Source of the DNA: Arachis hypogaea
Taxonomy: Eukaryota > Streptophyta > Magnoliopsida > Fabales > Fabaceae
NCBI RefSeq assembly: GCF_003086295.3
Contig: NC_092054.1
Span: 60,427,546 to 60,491,545 of the forward strand
Length of the DNA stretch: 64,000 bases
Direction: 5' to 3'
Under the pieces are notes generated by a model. The model searched no databases and had not been told where the DNA came from. It was given only the letters and a program-made list of their open reading frames with translations. The position numbers and the translations under genes were made by a program. Numbering within the stretch: the first letter of the stretch is position 1; each line of letters starts with the position of its first letter. Of the stretch, positions 11,300 through 22,213 are shown piece by piece.

Positions 11300-14200
11300 A
11301 TGGACATAAGTGGAGATGGACAGTCCAGGAGGACTTTGGGGTCATATTCTAACCCCTCTACTGCTTCATATGGGAGTAGCATATGCATACCCTCCATTGG
11401 AGTTAGTAGCTTTGAGTTGAATCCGCAGCTCATTATCATGGTGCAGCAAAGTTGCCAGTATTCCGGTCTTCCACAGGAAGAACCTACAGAGTTTCTGGCA
11501 CAATTTTTACAAATTGCTGACACAGTACATGATAAGGAAATAGATCAGGATGTCTACAGACTATTACTGTTTCCATTTGCTGTAAAAGATCAAGCCAAGA
11601 GGTGGTTAAATAACCAACCTAAAGCCAGCATAAGAACATGGAAACAGCTGACAGAAAAATTCCTGAATCAATATTTCCCTCCAAAAAGGATGACACAGCT
11701 AAGGCTGGACATCCAAGGCTTTAAACAAGGAGATAATGAATCTCTTTATGATGCCTGGGAGAGATACAGAGAGATGCTACGAAAATGCCCCTCTGAAATG
11801 TTTTCAGAGTGGGTTCAGTTAGACATCTTCTACTATGGGCTTGCAGAAGGAGCTCAGATGTCTTTAGATTACTCAGCTGGTGGATCTATCCATATGAGAA
11901 AGACAATTGAAGAAGCTCAAGAGCTCATTGATACAGTTGCCAGGAATAAGCATCTGTATCTAAGCAGCAACCCTTCCATGAATGAAGAGGTTAAAACAGT
12001 AACTGCTGAATTCAGTACTGTAAAACAAGCTGCTGAATTCAATCAGCAATTAGATTTTCTAACAAAACAGCTAGCTGAATTCAAAGACAGGTTACAGGAG
12101 ACAAGGATAGCTAATATACATATGGACGAACAGTTTAAGCAAACAAAGCAGCAGCTATCAAAGCAAATAGCAGAAGAATGCCAAGCAGTTCAATTAAGAA
12201 GTGGGAAAATATTAAATACCCCACCTCAAGGCATCAAAAATTCAAGAACTGAGCGACCCACCAAAGATTCCCCTGAGGACAGTAAGAGCTCAGGGAAAAA
12301 TAATTCTGGCACTAAAACGCCAGAAAATGGGTGGAAGGCTGGCACTGAACGCCCAGACCATGCCCAAAACTGGTGTTCAGCGCCAGAAACAAGGCAGGAT
12401 TGGCGTTCAACGCCAGAAACAGGCAAGAATCTGGCGTTGAACGCCCAACAGGGGCACATTTCTGGCGTTCAGGCGCCAGGAACAGGCAGTGAGCTGGCGT
12501 CTAACGTCACTCCAGCTTCTGACTCTGGCATTCAATTGCCAGTGAGGGATCAGACACACACAAGTGCTGATAACAACCCCTCTAAAAAGGCTTCTTTAAC
12601 CACTAAGGTTGAGGAATATAAAGCCAAGATACCTTATCCTCAAAAACTCCGGAAAGAGGAGCAGGATAAGCAATTTGCTCGCTTTGCAGATTATCTAAGG
12701 ACTCTTGAAATAAAGATTCCATTTGCAGAGGCACTTGAGCAAATACCTTCTTATGCCAAGTTCATGAAAGAGATCTTGAGTCATAAAAAGGAGTGGAGAG
12801 AAACAGAAAGAGTTCTCCTCACTGAAGAATGCAGTGCAGTCATTCTGAAAAGCTTTCCTGAAAAGCTTAAAGACCCTGGGAGTTTTCTGATACCATGCAT
12901 ATTAGAAGGTGATTGCACCAAGACAGCTCTATGCGATCTTGGGGCGAGCATCAACCTGATACCTGCATCCACTATCAGGAAGCTTGGCTTAACTGAAGAA
13001 GTTAAACCAACCCGGATATGTCTCCAACTTGCTGATGGTTCCACTAAATACCCATCAGGCGTGATTGAGGACATGATTGTCAGAGTTGGGCCATTCGCCT
13101 TTCCCACTGACTTTGTTGTGCTGGAAATGGAGGAGCACAAGAGTGCTACTCTCATTCTAGGAAGACCCTTCCTAGCAACTGGACGATCCCTCATTGACGT
13201 CCAGCAGGGGGAAATAACCCTGAGAGTCAACGATGACAAGTTCAAGTTGAACGCTGTCAAAGCCATGCAGCATCCAGACACATCAACAGACTGCATGAAA
13301 GTTGACCTTATTGACTCTTTGGTAGAAGAGATCAACATGGCTGAGAGTCTCGAATCAGAGTTGGAAAACATCTTTAATGATGTTCAGCCTGATTTGGAGG
13401 ATTCAGGGGACATGAAAGAGCCTCTGAACTTTCTTCTGAAAGAGGAAAAACCTCCTAAACCAGAGCTCAAGCCACTGCCACCATCCTTGAAATATGCATT
13501 TCTAGGAGAAGGTGACACTTTTCCAGTGATCATAAGCTCTGCTTTAAATTCACAGGAAGAGGACGCACTTATTCAAGTGCTAAGGACACACAAGACAGCT
13601 CTTGGGTGGTCCATAGGTGACCTTAAGGGCATAAGCCCAGCTAGATGCATGCACAAAATCCTATTGGAGGATAATGCCAAACCAGTGGTTCAACCACAGA
13701 GGCGGCTAAATCCAGCCATGAAGGAAGTGGTGCAGAAAGAGGTCACCAAATTACTAGAGGCTGGGATTATTTATCCCATTTCTGATAGCCCCTGGGTGAG
13801 CCCTGTTCAAGTCGTCCCAAAAAAGGGAGGCATGACAGTGATTCATAATGAAAAGAATGAACTGGTTCCTACAAGAACAGTTACAGGGTGGCGCATGTGT
13901 ATTGACTACAGAAGGCTCAATACAGCCACCAGAAAGAATCATTTTCCTTTACCATTCATAGACCAGATGCTAGAGAGACTAGCAGGTCATGATTATTACT
14001 GCTTTTTGGATGGCTACTCAGGCTATAACCAGATTGCAGTAGATCCCCAGGATCAAGAGAAAACAGCATTCACATGTCCATCCGGAGTGTTTGCTTATAG
14101 AAGGATGCCCTTTGGGCTATGCAATGCACCTGCAACCTTCCAGAGATGCATGCTCTCTATTTTCTCTAATATGGTGGAAAAATTTCTGGAAGTCTTCATG

Positions 14201-16084
14201 GATGACTTCTCAGTATATGGAGACTCATTCAGCTCCTGTCTTGATCACCTGAAACTTGTTCTGAAAAGATGCCAAGAAACTAACCTAGTTTTGAACTGGG
14301 AAAAGTGTCACTTCATGGTGACTGAAGGAATTGTTCTTGGGCACAAGATCTCAAACAAGGGAATAGAGGTGGATCAAGCAAAAATAGAGGTAATTGAAAA
14401 ATTACCACCACCTGCCAATGTTAAGGCAATCAGAAGCTTTCTGGGGCATGCAGGATTCTATAGGAGGTTTATAAAGGATTTTTCAAAAATCGCAAAACCT
14501 CTAAGCAATCTGCTAGCTGCTGACACGCCATTTGTGTTTGACACAGCATGCCTGCAGGCGTTTGAAACGCTGAAAGCTAAGCTGGTCACAGCACCAGTCA
14601 TCTCTGCACCAGACTGGACATTGCCATTTGAGTTAATGTGTGATGCCAGTGATCATGCCATTGGTGCAGTACTGGGACAGAGGCATGACAAGCTTCTGCA
14701 TGTCATTTATATTGCCAGTCGCGTTTTAAATGATGACCAGAAAAATTACACAACCACAGAAAAGGAATTACTTGCAGTGGTTTACGCCATTGACAAGTTC
14801 AGATCCTACTTAGTAGGATCAAAGGTGATTGTGTACACTGACCATGCTGCTCTTAAGTATCTACTCACAAAGCAGGATTCAAAACCCAGGCTCATCAGAT
14901 GGGTATTGCTTCTGCAAGAGTTTGATATAGAAATAAGAGACAGAAAAGGGACAGAGAACCAAGTAGCTGATCATCTGTCCCGGATAGAGCCAGTGGAAGG
15001 GACGTCCCTCCCCTTCCTTGAGATCTCTGAGACATTCCCTGATGAGCATCTATTTGCCATTCAGGAAGCACCATGGTTTGCCGATATTGCAAACTATAAA
15101 GCTGCAAGGTTCATACCCAAGGAGTACAATAGAATACAAAAAAAGAAACTAATTACTGATGCAAAGTACTACTTGTGGGATGAGCCCTATCTCTTTAAGA
15201 GATGTGCAGACGGAATTATCCGTAGGTGTGTCCCCAGAGAGGAAGCACAGAGAATCTTATGGCATTGCCATGGATCTCAATATGGAGGTCATTTCGGAGG
15301 TGAGCGAACAGCCACCAAGGTCCTCCAATGTGGCTTCTATTGGCCCACACTCTATAAAGATTCCCGAGAGTTTGTACGTAATTGTGACAGTTGCCAAAGA
15401 GCTGGTAATCTGCCCCATGGTTACGCCATGCCTCAACAAGGAATCTTGGAAATAGAGTTGTTTGATGTATGGGGAATTGACTTCATGGGACCTTTCCCAC
15501 CATCATACTCAAACACTTATATTCTGGTGGCAGTTGACTATGTATCAAAATGGGTTGAAGCTATTGCCACACCCACCAATGATACTAAAACAGTGCTGAA
15601 GTTCCTCCAGAAACATATCTTTAGCAGGTTTGGTGTCCCTAGAGTGTTAATCAGTGATGGGGGCACTCACTTCTGCAATAAACAGCTTTACTCTGCCATG
15701 GTTCGGTATGGAATTCGCCACAAAGTGGCCACTCCATATCATCCACAAACCAACGGGCAAGCTGAAGTCTCTAACAGAGAATTAAAGAGAATCCTGGAAC
15801 GGACAGTAAATACCCGTAGAAAGGATTGGGCAAGGAGCTTGGATGATGCTCTGTGGGCTTACAGAACAGCATTCAAGACCCCTATAGGGACCTCTCCATA
15901 CCAACTCGTGTATGGTAAGGCATGCCACTTGCCCGTGGAACTGGAACATAAGGCCTACTGGGCAACCAGATTCCTAAACTTAGATGCCAAATTAGCAGGA
16001 GAAAAACGATTGCTCCAGCTAAATGAGCTAGAGGAATTCAGATTCACAGCTTTCGAAAATGCCAAGCTTTATAAAGAAAAATAA
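11300..16084 (+). CDS. E2 gag-pol polyprotein
   Basis: A single open frame of 1594 codons. The start ([15 protein letters not shown]) is conserved in E9 at 43822. Gag capsid domain about residues 90-177 ([13 protein letters not shown] to FYYGL); a linker about 330-420 partly made from palindromic DNA repeats; protease [10 protein letters not shown] with Asp about 546; RT FMDDF with Asp 968-969; RNase H MCDASD, Asp about 1115; integrase H-H-C-C about 1320-1366 and catalytic Asp 1394, Asp 1453, Glu 1489 (DD35E). The frame stops after YKEK, where the E1 frame runs on into KKWHD and the GPY/F module. E9 has the stop at the same place. Apart from that the catalytic set is complete, which fits the young LTRs. 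Confidence 0.96.
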   Translation: MDISGDGQSRRTLGSYSNPSTASYGSSICIPSIGVSSFELNPQLIIMVQQSCQYSGLPQEEPTEFLAQFLQIADTVHDKEIDQDVYRLLLFPFAVKDQAKRWLNNQPKASIRTWKQLTEKFLNQYFPPKRMTQLRLDIQGFKQGDNESLYDAWERYREMLRKCPSEMFSEWVQLDIFYYGLAEGAQMSLDYSAGGSIHMRKTIEEAQELIDTVARNKHLYLSSNPSMNEEVKTVTAEFSTVKQAAEFNQQLDFLTKQLAEFKDRLQETRIANIHMDEQFKQTKQQLSKQIAEECQAVQLRSGKILNTPPQGIKNSRTERPTKDSPEDSKSSGKNNSGTKTPENGWKAGTERPDHAQNWCSAPETRQDWRSTPETGKNLALNAQQGHISGVQAPGTGSELASNVTPASDSGIQLPVRDQTHTSADNNPSKKASLTTKVEEYKAKIPYPQKLRKEEQDKQFARFADYLRTLEIKIPFAEALEQIPSYAKFMKEILSHKKEWRETERVLLTEECSAVILKSFPEKLKDPGSFLIPCILEGDCTKTALCDLGASINLIPASTIRKLGLTEEVKPTRICLQLADGSTKYPSGVIEDMIVRVGPFAFPTDFVVLEMEEHKSATLILGRPFLATGRSLIDVQQGEITLRVNDDKFKLNAVKAMQHPDTSTDCMKVDLIDSLVEEINMAESLESELENIFNDVQPDLEDSGDMKEPLNFLLKEEKPPKPELKPLPPSLKYAFLGEGDTFPVIISSALNSQEEDALIQVLRTHKTALGWSIGDLKGISPARCMHKILLEDNAKPVVQPQRRLNPAMKEVVQKEVTKLLEAGIIYPISDSPWVSPVQVVPKKGGMTVIHNEKNELVPTRTVTGWRMCIDYRRLNTATRKNHFPLPFIDQMLERLAGHDYYCFLDGYSGYNQIAVDPQDQEKTAFTCPSGVFAYRRMPFGLCNAPATFQRCMLSIFSNMVEKFLEVFMDDFSVYGDSFSSCLDHLKLVLKRCQETNLVLNWEKCHFMVTEGIVLGHKISNKGIEVDQAKIEVIEKLPPPANVKAIRSFLGHAGFYRRFIKDFSKIAKPLSNLLAADTPFVFDTACLQAFETLKAKLVTAPVISAPDWTLPFELMCDASDHAIGAVLGQRHDKLLHVIYIASRVLNDDQKNYTTTEKELLAVVYAIDKFRSYLVGSKVIVYTDHAALKYLLTKQDSKPRLIRWVLLLQEFDIEIRDRKGTENQVADHLSRIEPVEGTSLPFLEISETFPDEHLFAIQEAPWFADIANYKAARFIPKEYNRIQKKKLITDAKYYLWDEPYLFKRCADGIIRRCVPREEAQRILWHCHGSQYGGHFGGERTATKVLQCGFYWPTLYKDSREFVRNCDSCQRAGNLPHGYAMPQQGILEIELFDVWGIDFMGPFPPSYSNTYILVAVDYVSKWVEAIATPTNDTKTVLKFLQKHIFSRFGVPRVLISDGGTHFCNKQLYSAMVRYGIRHKVATPYHPQTNGQAEVSNRELKRILERTVNTRRKDWARSLDDALWAYRTAFKTPIGTSPYQLVYGKACHLPVELEHKAYWATRFLNLDAKLAGEKRLLQLNELEEFRFTAFENAKLYKEK
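12305..12545 (+). repeat. Palindrome cluster inside E2 gag coding sequence
   Basis: Several copies and half-copies of CTGGCGTTCAACGCCAG lie within the open frame between gag and protease, translated as a low-complexity linker rich in Thr, Pro, Glu, Ala and Asn (for example RSTPETG, LALNAQQ). The same motif is in the LTRs and the post-pol spacer of this element. Confidence 0.85.
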
Positions 16085-16351
16085 AAAAAATGGCATGACA
16101 GAAAGCTGTCATCTAGAATCTTTGAACCAGGACAAAAGGTCCTGTTGTTTAACTCTAGACTCAGGCTATTCCCCGGGAAACTGAAATCCCGGTGGAGGGG
16201 ACCATACGTGATTACAAATGTGTCACCATATGGTTATGTGGAGCTTTAAGATATTGATTCTGATAAGAAGTTCATTGTCAATGGAAAGAGAATCAGGCAT
16301 TATCTTGAAGGCAACACTGAGCAAGAATGCTCAAGGCTGAAGCTAGATTAA
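16085..16351 (+). pseudogene. E2 integrase C-terminal module beyond a stop codon
   Basis: In the gag-pol frame after TAA (16082-16084) the sequence still reads as the integrase tail: KKWHDRKLSS, EPGQKVLLFNSRLRLFPGK, RWRGPYVI, then a second TAA at 16247 where E9 has CAA, and a final stop at 16349. The tail is recognisably conserved beyond the first stop. Without readthrough the integrase would lack its GPY/F region. Confidence 0.85.
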
Positions 16352-16363
16352 AAGCTCAGCAAG

Positions 16364-16410
16364 GTCCAGCTAAAGACAATAAAGAAGCGCTTGCTGGGAG
16401 GCAACCCAGC
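16364..16410 (+). promoter_or_regulatory. E2 post-pol two-hairpin module
   Basis: Hairpin A is weak here (GTC...GAC, 16364-16377). Hairpin B is GCTGGG-AGGCAA-CCCAGC (16393-16410). Compared with E1 the second pair is C-G in place of T-A, so pairing is kept. Confidence 0.6.
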
Positions 16411-16774
16411 CATGGGGCAACAATCCTCTAAGCATTTTGCCCTATTTTTATTTTTATTTGTTTATATAAAGTTCACTGACACTAAGGTAAAGAATCATTT
16501 GCATAAGTTTACAGGGTTACAGAAGGAATCTACACACAAAACAGAGATAGGGAGCTTACTGGCAAGAAAACGCCAGTGAAGGCCATTTTGGGCGTTCAGC
16601 GCCCAAAATGGGCATCCAGTGGGCGCTGAACGCCAGTAAAGATAGCTATCTGGCGTTCAACGCCAGAAAAGGGCAACAACTGGGCGTTGAACACCCAGGA
16701 GAGCAGCATTTGGGCGTTCAAACGCCAGGATGGTGGGGAGGAGCTCTCCTTCTACCCATCTCCTTCTTTTTCTT
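16411..16774 (+). repeat. E2 post-pol spacer with palindrome cluster
   Basis: Non-coding. From about 16565 to 16735 there are repeated GGGCGTT/AACGCCC and TGGCGTT/AACGCCA arms separated by short unique spacers. This is the third place in E2 that carries the motif. Confidence 0.8.
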
Positions 16775-16792
16775 TTGCTTGAGGACAAGCAA
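16775..16792 (+). promoter_or_regulatory. E2 internal AGGA-loop hairpin before the third-ORF remnant
   Basis: TTGCTTG-AGGA-CAAGCAA, extended by one T-A pair, followed by TAAGTTTGGTGT. It is a second copy, inside the same element, of the hairpin that precedes the 3' LTR, and lies 41 bases before the third-ORF ATG. Confidence 0.6.
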
Positions 16793-16832
16793 AGCTCTAA
16801 GTTTGGTGTGCTTATCCGTGATCACTAAGATC

Positions 16833-16935
16833 ATGGCCCCTAAAGGAACTAAAGCGCCAGAAATTCTCTCTTGAAGGACCAAGCACCTCACAGACTAGAG
16901 GAACATCCACTTCCCAAACCCCAAGGTTGTTGAGT
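16833..16935 (+). pseudogene. E2 third-ORF remnant (internal deletion)
   Basis: ATGGCCCCTAAAG matches the start of the E9 third ORF (49947) and the next bases match its end (about 50996 onward: AAGCGCCAGAAATT...). About 1.03 kb present in E9 is missing. The junction lies in short TAAAG/TAAGG microhomology. The ATG now opens only a 13-codon frame. Confidence 0.85.
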
Positions 16936-18027
16936 TCTAATCTTAGCCTTAACTCTGTGATAACTGTTCTTATTTTAATTTTACCTTAGGAGTCATATAG
17001 TAGTAATTAGTATCTATTTTGATTTTATCTCCAATTAAGCTATAGTTTATTTTTCTCATCATCAGCAAACATGAATAAAGTAGTAGATCTTTTGAATAAG
17101 AAGCAATAAAATTTTGAGTTTTAATAAGAGAAATTCTAATTAGTTAAATGTGGTGGCAATGCTTTCTGTCTTCTGAATGAATGCTTGAACAGTGCATATA
17201 TCTTTTGAATTTGTTGTTTAAGACTGTTAAATATGTTGGCTCTTGAAAGAATGATGAACATGAGACATGTTATTGAGAATCTGAAAAATCATAAAAATGA
17301 TTCTTAAAGCAAGAAAAAGCAGCAAAGAACAAAGCTTGCAGAAAAAAAAAAAGAGAAGAAAAAAAAAAAAGAAGAGAAAGCAAGCAGAAAAAGCCAAAGC
17401 TCTTAAAACCAAAAGGCAAGAGCAGAAAAAGCCAATAACCCTTAAAACCAAAAGGCAAGGGCAATTAAAAAGGATCCCAAGGCTTTGAGCATCAGTGGAT
17501 AGGAGGGCCTAAAGGACTAAAATCCTGGTTTAAGCGGCTAAACCAAGCTGTCCCTAACCATGTGCTTGTGGCGTGAAGGTGTCAAGTGAAAACTTGAGAC
17601 TGAGCGGTTAAAGTCAAGGTCCAAAGCAAAAAGAAGAGTGTGCTTAAGAACTCTGGACACCTCTAATTGGGGACTTTAGCAAAGCTGAGTCACAATCTTA
17701 AAAGGTTCACCCAGTTATGTCTCTGTGGCATTTATGTATCCGGTAGTAATACTGGAAAACAAAGTGCTTAGGGCCACGGCCAAGACTCATAAAGAAGCTG
17801 TGTTCAAGAATCATCACACTGAACTAAGAGAATCAATAACACTATCTGAATTCTGAGTTCCTATAGATGCCAATCACTCTGAGCTTCAATGGATAAAGTG
17901 AGATGCCAAAACTGTTCAGAAGCAAAAAGCTACTAGTCCCGCTCATCTAATTAGAATCTGAGCTTCATTCAAAAACTCTGAGATATTATTGCTTCTCAAC
18001 CTATTAGTCTTCTATTTTATTTGTCTA
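16936..18027 (+). other. E2 3' spacer, non-coding
   Basis: Matches E9 51065-52124 closely and E10 52719-53400 in reverse. It holds an A-rich tract (17310-17400) that gives spurious Lys-rich frames. No gene. Confidence 0.75.
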
Positions 18028-18065
18028 GTTGCTTGAGGACAAGCAACAGTTTAAGTTTGGTGTTG
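18028..18065 (+). promoter_or_regulatory. E2 AGGA-loop hairpin and PPT position
   Basis: GTTGCTTG-AGGA-CAAGCAAC (18028-18047), then AGTTTAAGTTTGGTGTTG against the 3' LTR. The outer pair is G-C where E1 has C-G. The LTR-adjacent bases are not purine-rich, unusual for a polypurine tract. Confidence 0.6.
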
Positions 18066-19616
18066 TGATGAGCGGATATTTTATACGCTTTTTGGGGATA
18101 ATTTCATATAGTTTTGAGTATGTTTTAGTTAGTTTTTAGTCTATTTCTAGTAGTTTTTAGGAAAAATTCATATTTCTGGACTTTACTATGAGTTGTGTAT
18201 TTTTCTGTAATTTCAGGTATTTTTCTGGCTGAAATTGAAGGAGCTGAGCAAAAATCTGATTCAGGCTGAAAAAGGACTGCTGATGCTGTTGGATTCTGAC
18301 CTCCCTGCACTCAAAGTGGATTTTCTGGAGCTACAGAACTCGAAATGGCGTGCTTCCAATTGCGTTGGAAAGTAGACATCCAGGGCTTTCCAGAAATATA
18401 TAATAGTTTATACTTTGCACAAGGATAGATGACATAAACTGGCGTTCAACGCCAGTTCTCTGCCCAATTCTGGCGTTCAGCGCCAGAAAAGGATCAAAAA
18501 CTGGAGTTGAACGCCCAAACTGGCATAAAAACTGGCGTTCAACTCCACAAATGGCCTCTGCACGAAATCTCAGCCCCAGCACACACCAAGTGGGCCCCGG
18601 CACACCAAGTAGGCCCCAGAAGTGGATATTTGCATCATCCATCATAGTCCACTCATATTTTGTAATCCTAGGCTACTAGTTTAGTATTTAAACAACTTTT
18701 AGAGACTTATTTTGTATCTCATGACATTTCAGATCTAAACTTTGTATTCTCTGACGGCATGAGTCTCTAAACCCCATTGTTGGGGGTGAGGAGCTCTGCT
18801 GTGTCTCGATGAATTAATGCAAGTATTCCTGTTTTCCATTCAATTACGCTTGTTCCTATCTAAGATGTTCATTCGCGCTTAACTGTGATGAAGGTGATGA
18901 TCTGTGACATTCATCACCTTCCTCAACCCATGAACGTGTGCCTGACAACCACCTCCGTTCTATATCCGATTGAATGAGTGTCTCTTAGATTCCTTAATCA
19001 GAATCTCCGTGGTATAAGCTAGAACTGATGGCGACATTCATGAGAATCCAGAAAGTCTAAACCTTGTCTGTGGTATTCCGAGTAGGATTCAAGGATTGAA
19101 TGACTGTGACGAGCTTCAAACTCCTGAAGGATGGGCGTTAGTGATAGACGCAAAAGGATAGTAAATCCTATTCCAACCGGATCGAGAACCAACCGGTGAT
19201 TAGCCGTGCTGTGACAGAGCGCGTGAGCGTAGTTTTCACTGGAAGGATGGAAGGTAGCCATTGACAACGGTGATCCACCAACACACAGCTTGCTATAGGG
19301 GGACGTGCGTGCGTGAACAAGAAGACAGAGGAAAGCAGAGATTCAGAAGACAAAGCATCTCCAAAACTCCAACATATTCTCCATTACTGCACAACAAATA
19401 ACTTTTAATTTATGCTCTACTGGTTACTCACAATTCAATTGATAAACATAATCGACTTCCTGACTAAGATTTACAAGATAACCATAGATTGCTTCAAACC
19501 AACAATCTCTGTGGGATTCGACCCTTACTCACGTAAGGTATTACTTGGACGACCCAGTGCACTTGCTGGTTAGTGGTACGAGTTGTGAAAAGTGTGATTC
19601 GCAATTTGTGCTACCA
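18066..19616 (+). repeat. E2 3' LTR
   Basis: 1551 bp, TGATGAGCGG...GCTACCA, about 98.7% identical to the 5' copy by eye, with one 1-base insertion. Palindrome cluster about 18438-18550. Followed by ATGGT. Confidence 0.96.
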
Positions 19617-19621
19617 ATGGT
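19617..19621. repeat. E2 target site duplication, right (ATGGT)
   Basis: Identical to 8774-8778. Confidence 0.95.
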
Positions 19622-20272
19622 CCATTCTGAAAGCATGTCAGAAGGACACTTTTTGGTCAGTTGCTTATATCTCTCCCAAGCTTCATAGAGGGATTCACCT
19701 TCCTTCTGTCTGAAGGTTTAGATATCCACTCTAAGCTTACTAAGCTTTTGAGGAGGAAAGAACTTGGCTAAGAAAGCCTTGACCAGCTTATCCCAAGAGT
19801 TTAGGCTGTCCTTGGGTTGAGAGTCCAACCATATTCTAGCTCTGTCTCTTACAGCAAAAGGGAAAAGCATGAGCCTGTAGACTTCAGGATCTACTCCATT
19901 AGTCTTAACAGTATCACATATCTGCAAGAATTCAGTTAAGAACTGAAGGGAATCTTCAGATGGAAGTCCATGAAACTTGCAGTTTTGTTGCATGAGAGAA
20001 ACTAATTGAGGTTTAAGCTCAAAATTGTTTGCTCCAATGGTAGGGATGGAGATGCTTCTTCCATGTAAATTGGAATTTGGTGCAGTAAAGTCACCAAGTA
20101 TCTTCCTTGCATTATTATTATTTTCGGCTGCCATCTCCTCTTCCTTTTCAAAAATTTCTGTAAGGTTGTCTCTGGATTGTTGTAATTTAGCTTCTCTTAG
20201 TTTCCTCTTCAGAGTCCTTTCAGGTTCAGGGTCTGCTTCAACAAGAATGTTCTTGTCCTTGCTCCTACTCAT
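19617..20272 (-). pseudogene. E3 gag, N-terminal part
   Basis: Starts MSRSKDKNILVEADPEPERT at 20272 (the same start occurs in E5 and E10; the longer frame to 20395 is probably leader). It reads the gag N-terminus, NNFELKPQLVSLMQQN and the capsid motif MLFPFAVRDRARIWL. A TAA at 19718-19720 sits where E5 and E10 have glutamine (VQTFRQ). Sequence similarity continues past the stop to the E2 insertion point, so the gene was both mutated and interrupted. Confidence 0.88.
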
Positions 20273-22190
20273 ATGAAAAAGAAGGGAACAGAAAATAATA
20301 AAAGGGATCCTCTTTGCCTCAGTAGAGAGAGGTTCCTTTGTGTGAGTAGAAGAAGAAAGGGAATAAGAGTGAAGAAGAATGGATAATCCAAACACAAGGG
20401 TGAGGATAGGAGCAGAGATATGAGGTGAGGAGAAGTGTTAGTAGATGAATAAATAAATAGAAGGAGATGAGGGAGAGAAAATTTTGAAAATTTATTTTTG
20501 AAAAGAAGTTGATGATTTTCGAAAATTAAAGGAGAATTAAAATTAAAATTAAAATTTAAACAATTAATTAACTAAAAAGAATTTTTGAAAAAGAGGGAGG
20601 TATTTTCGAAAATTAGAGAGGGAAGAGTAGTTAGGTGGTTTTGAAAAAGATAAGAAACAAACAAAAAGTCAATTAGTTAGTTGAAAAATTTTTGAAAATC
20701 AATTTTTTAAAAGATAAGAAGATAAGAGTTAGAAAAGATATTTGAAAAAGATATGATATGAAAAGTTATGATTAAAAAGATATGATTTTGAAAAAGATAA
20801 TATAAAAAGATATTTTTGAAAAGATATGATTGAAATTAGTTTTGAAAAAGATTTGATTTTTAAAATCACAATTAATGACTTGATTCATAAGAAATCACAA
20901 GATATGATTCTAGAACTTAAAGTTTGAATCTTTCTTAACAAGTAAGTAACAAACTTGAAATTTTTGAATCAAAACATTAGTTGTTGATGATATTTTCGAA
21001 AATATGATATAAAATTAAGAAAAAGATTTTTTGAAAAATATTTTTAAAATTTTCGAAAATAAATAAGAAAAATGAAAAAGATATGATTTTTGAAAAAGAT
21101 TTTGAAAAAGATAAGATTTTTAAATTGAAAATTTGATTTGACTCATAAGAAACAACTAAATTTTAAAAAGTTTTGAAAAAGTCAATCCAAATTTTCGAAA
21201 TTTTAAGAGAGAAAAAGGGAAAGATATTTTGGATGAAAATTTTGGATCAAAAAGGGAAAGATATTTTCAATGAAGAAAGAGAAAAAGGGAAAGATATTTT
21301 CAATGAAGAAAGAGAAAAACATCAAAAAGACTCAATGCATGAAAATTTTGGATCAAAACATGTGATGCATGCAAGAACACTATGAATGTCAAGATGAACA
21401 CCAAGAACACTTTGAATGTCAAGATGAACACCAAGAACTTATTTTTGAAAAATTCTCAAGAAAAGAAAACATGCAAGACACTAAACTTAAAGATTTTTAA
21501 TTTCTAGACACTAAGAATTCAAGAGTGCATATGAATAACAAGAAAAGACACAAAACAAGAAAATATGAAGATCAAACAAGAAGACTTACCAAGAACAACT
21601 TGAAGATCATGAAGAACACTATGAATGCATGAGTTTTCGAAAAATGCAAAAATTTTTTTGAAAAAAAATGCAATTGACACCAAACTTAAAAATTGACTCT
21701 AGACTCAAACAAGAAACAAAAAATATTCTTGATTTTATGATTTTATTAATTTTTTTAGATTTTTGTATATTTTTATTTTTTTGAAAAACATATAGGAAAA
21801 AGAAAATAAGAAATTCAAAATTTTTAATAAGAATCCCAGGAATCTTTCAATGTTGGCCTAAAGCTCCAATCCAAGGGTTGGGCATGGCTTAATAGCCAGC
21901 CAGCTTTAGGATATAAATCAGGCATGCAACAACTGATATTCCAATTAACTTGCCTCTATGCCGATGGTTGGAAGCCACAGTCCAAAAGAATTAGACATGG
22001 CTTTACAGCCAGCCAGGCTTCAACATGCTTCATGAAACACTTGAATTCATTCTTAAAAATTTAGAATAATTTTCGAAAATAGATGAGAAATTTTTGAAGG
22101 ATTTTTGAAAATTTTTTGAAAATAAAACAAAAAGAAAATTACCTAATCTGAGTAACAAGATGAACCGTCAGTTGTCCAAACTCAAACAAT
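20273..22190 (-). other. E3 5' leader, non-coding
   Basis: A 1.9-kb A/T-rich untranslated leader with many GAAAAAG and TTTTCGAAAAT runs and scattered ACACCAAACTTAAA (reverse of TTTAAGTTTGGTGT, for example 21678). A near-repeat pair mentioning 'CAAGGGTTGGGCATGGC' occurs at 21872 and in related form at 21985. No gene. Confidence 0.7.
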
Positions 22191-22207
22191 CCCCGGCAAC
22201 GGCGCCA
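22191..22207 (-). promoter_or_regulatory. E3 primer-binding site (tRNA-Asp)
   Basis: CCCCGGCAACGGCGCCA on the plus strand, a perfect match to the tRNA-Asp 3' end read for a minus-strand element. Confidence 0.9.
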
Positions 22208-22213
22208 AAAACT

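Larger units (their letters stand above)
8779..19616 (+). mobile_element. E2: complete Ty3/gypsy (Athila/Tat-like) retrotransposon
   Basis: 10,838 bp with LTRs of 1550 and 1551 bp, TG...CA ends, a tRNA-Asp PBS, a continuous gag-pol frame, and a perfect 5-bp target duplication ATGGT at 8774-8778 and 19617-19621. By eye the LTRs differ at about 20 sites (about 1.3%), so the insertion is recent; at an assumed 1.3e-8 per site per year that is about 0.5 million years. It is inserted in the minus-strand gag of E3, opposite in orientation. Defects seen: a stop before the last integrase module, a second stop at 16247, and loss of nearly all of the third ORF. Confidence 0.97.

Noticed and set aside
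12781..13371. 196-aa antisense ORF under E2 protease
   Set aside because: Shadow of the pol reading frame; the matching antisense frame in E9 (45296-45811) simply follows pol conservation.
17297..17488. Lys-rich frame KKKKRRKKKK
   Set aside because: Product of an A-rich spacer tract; the same tract in E9 has different length and frame.
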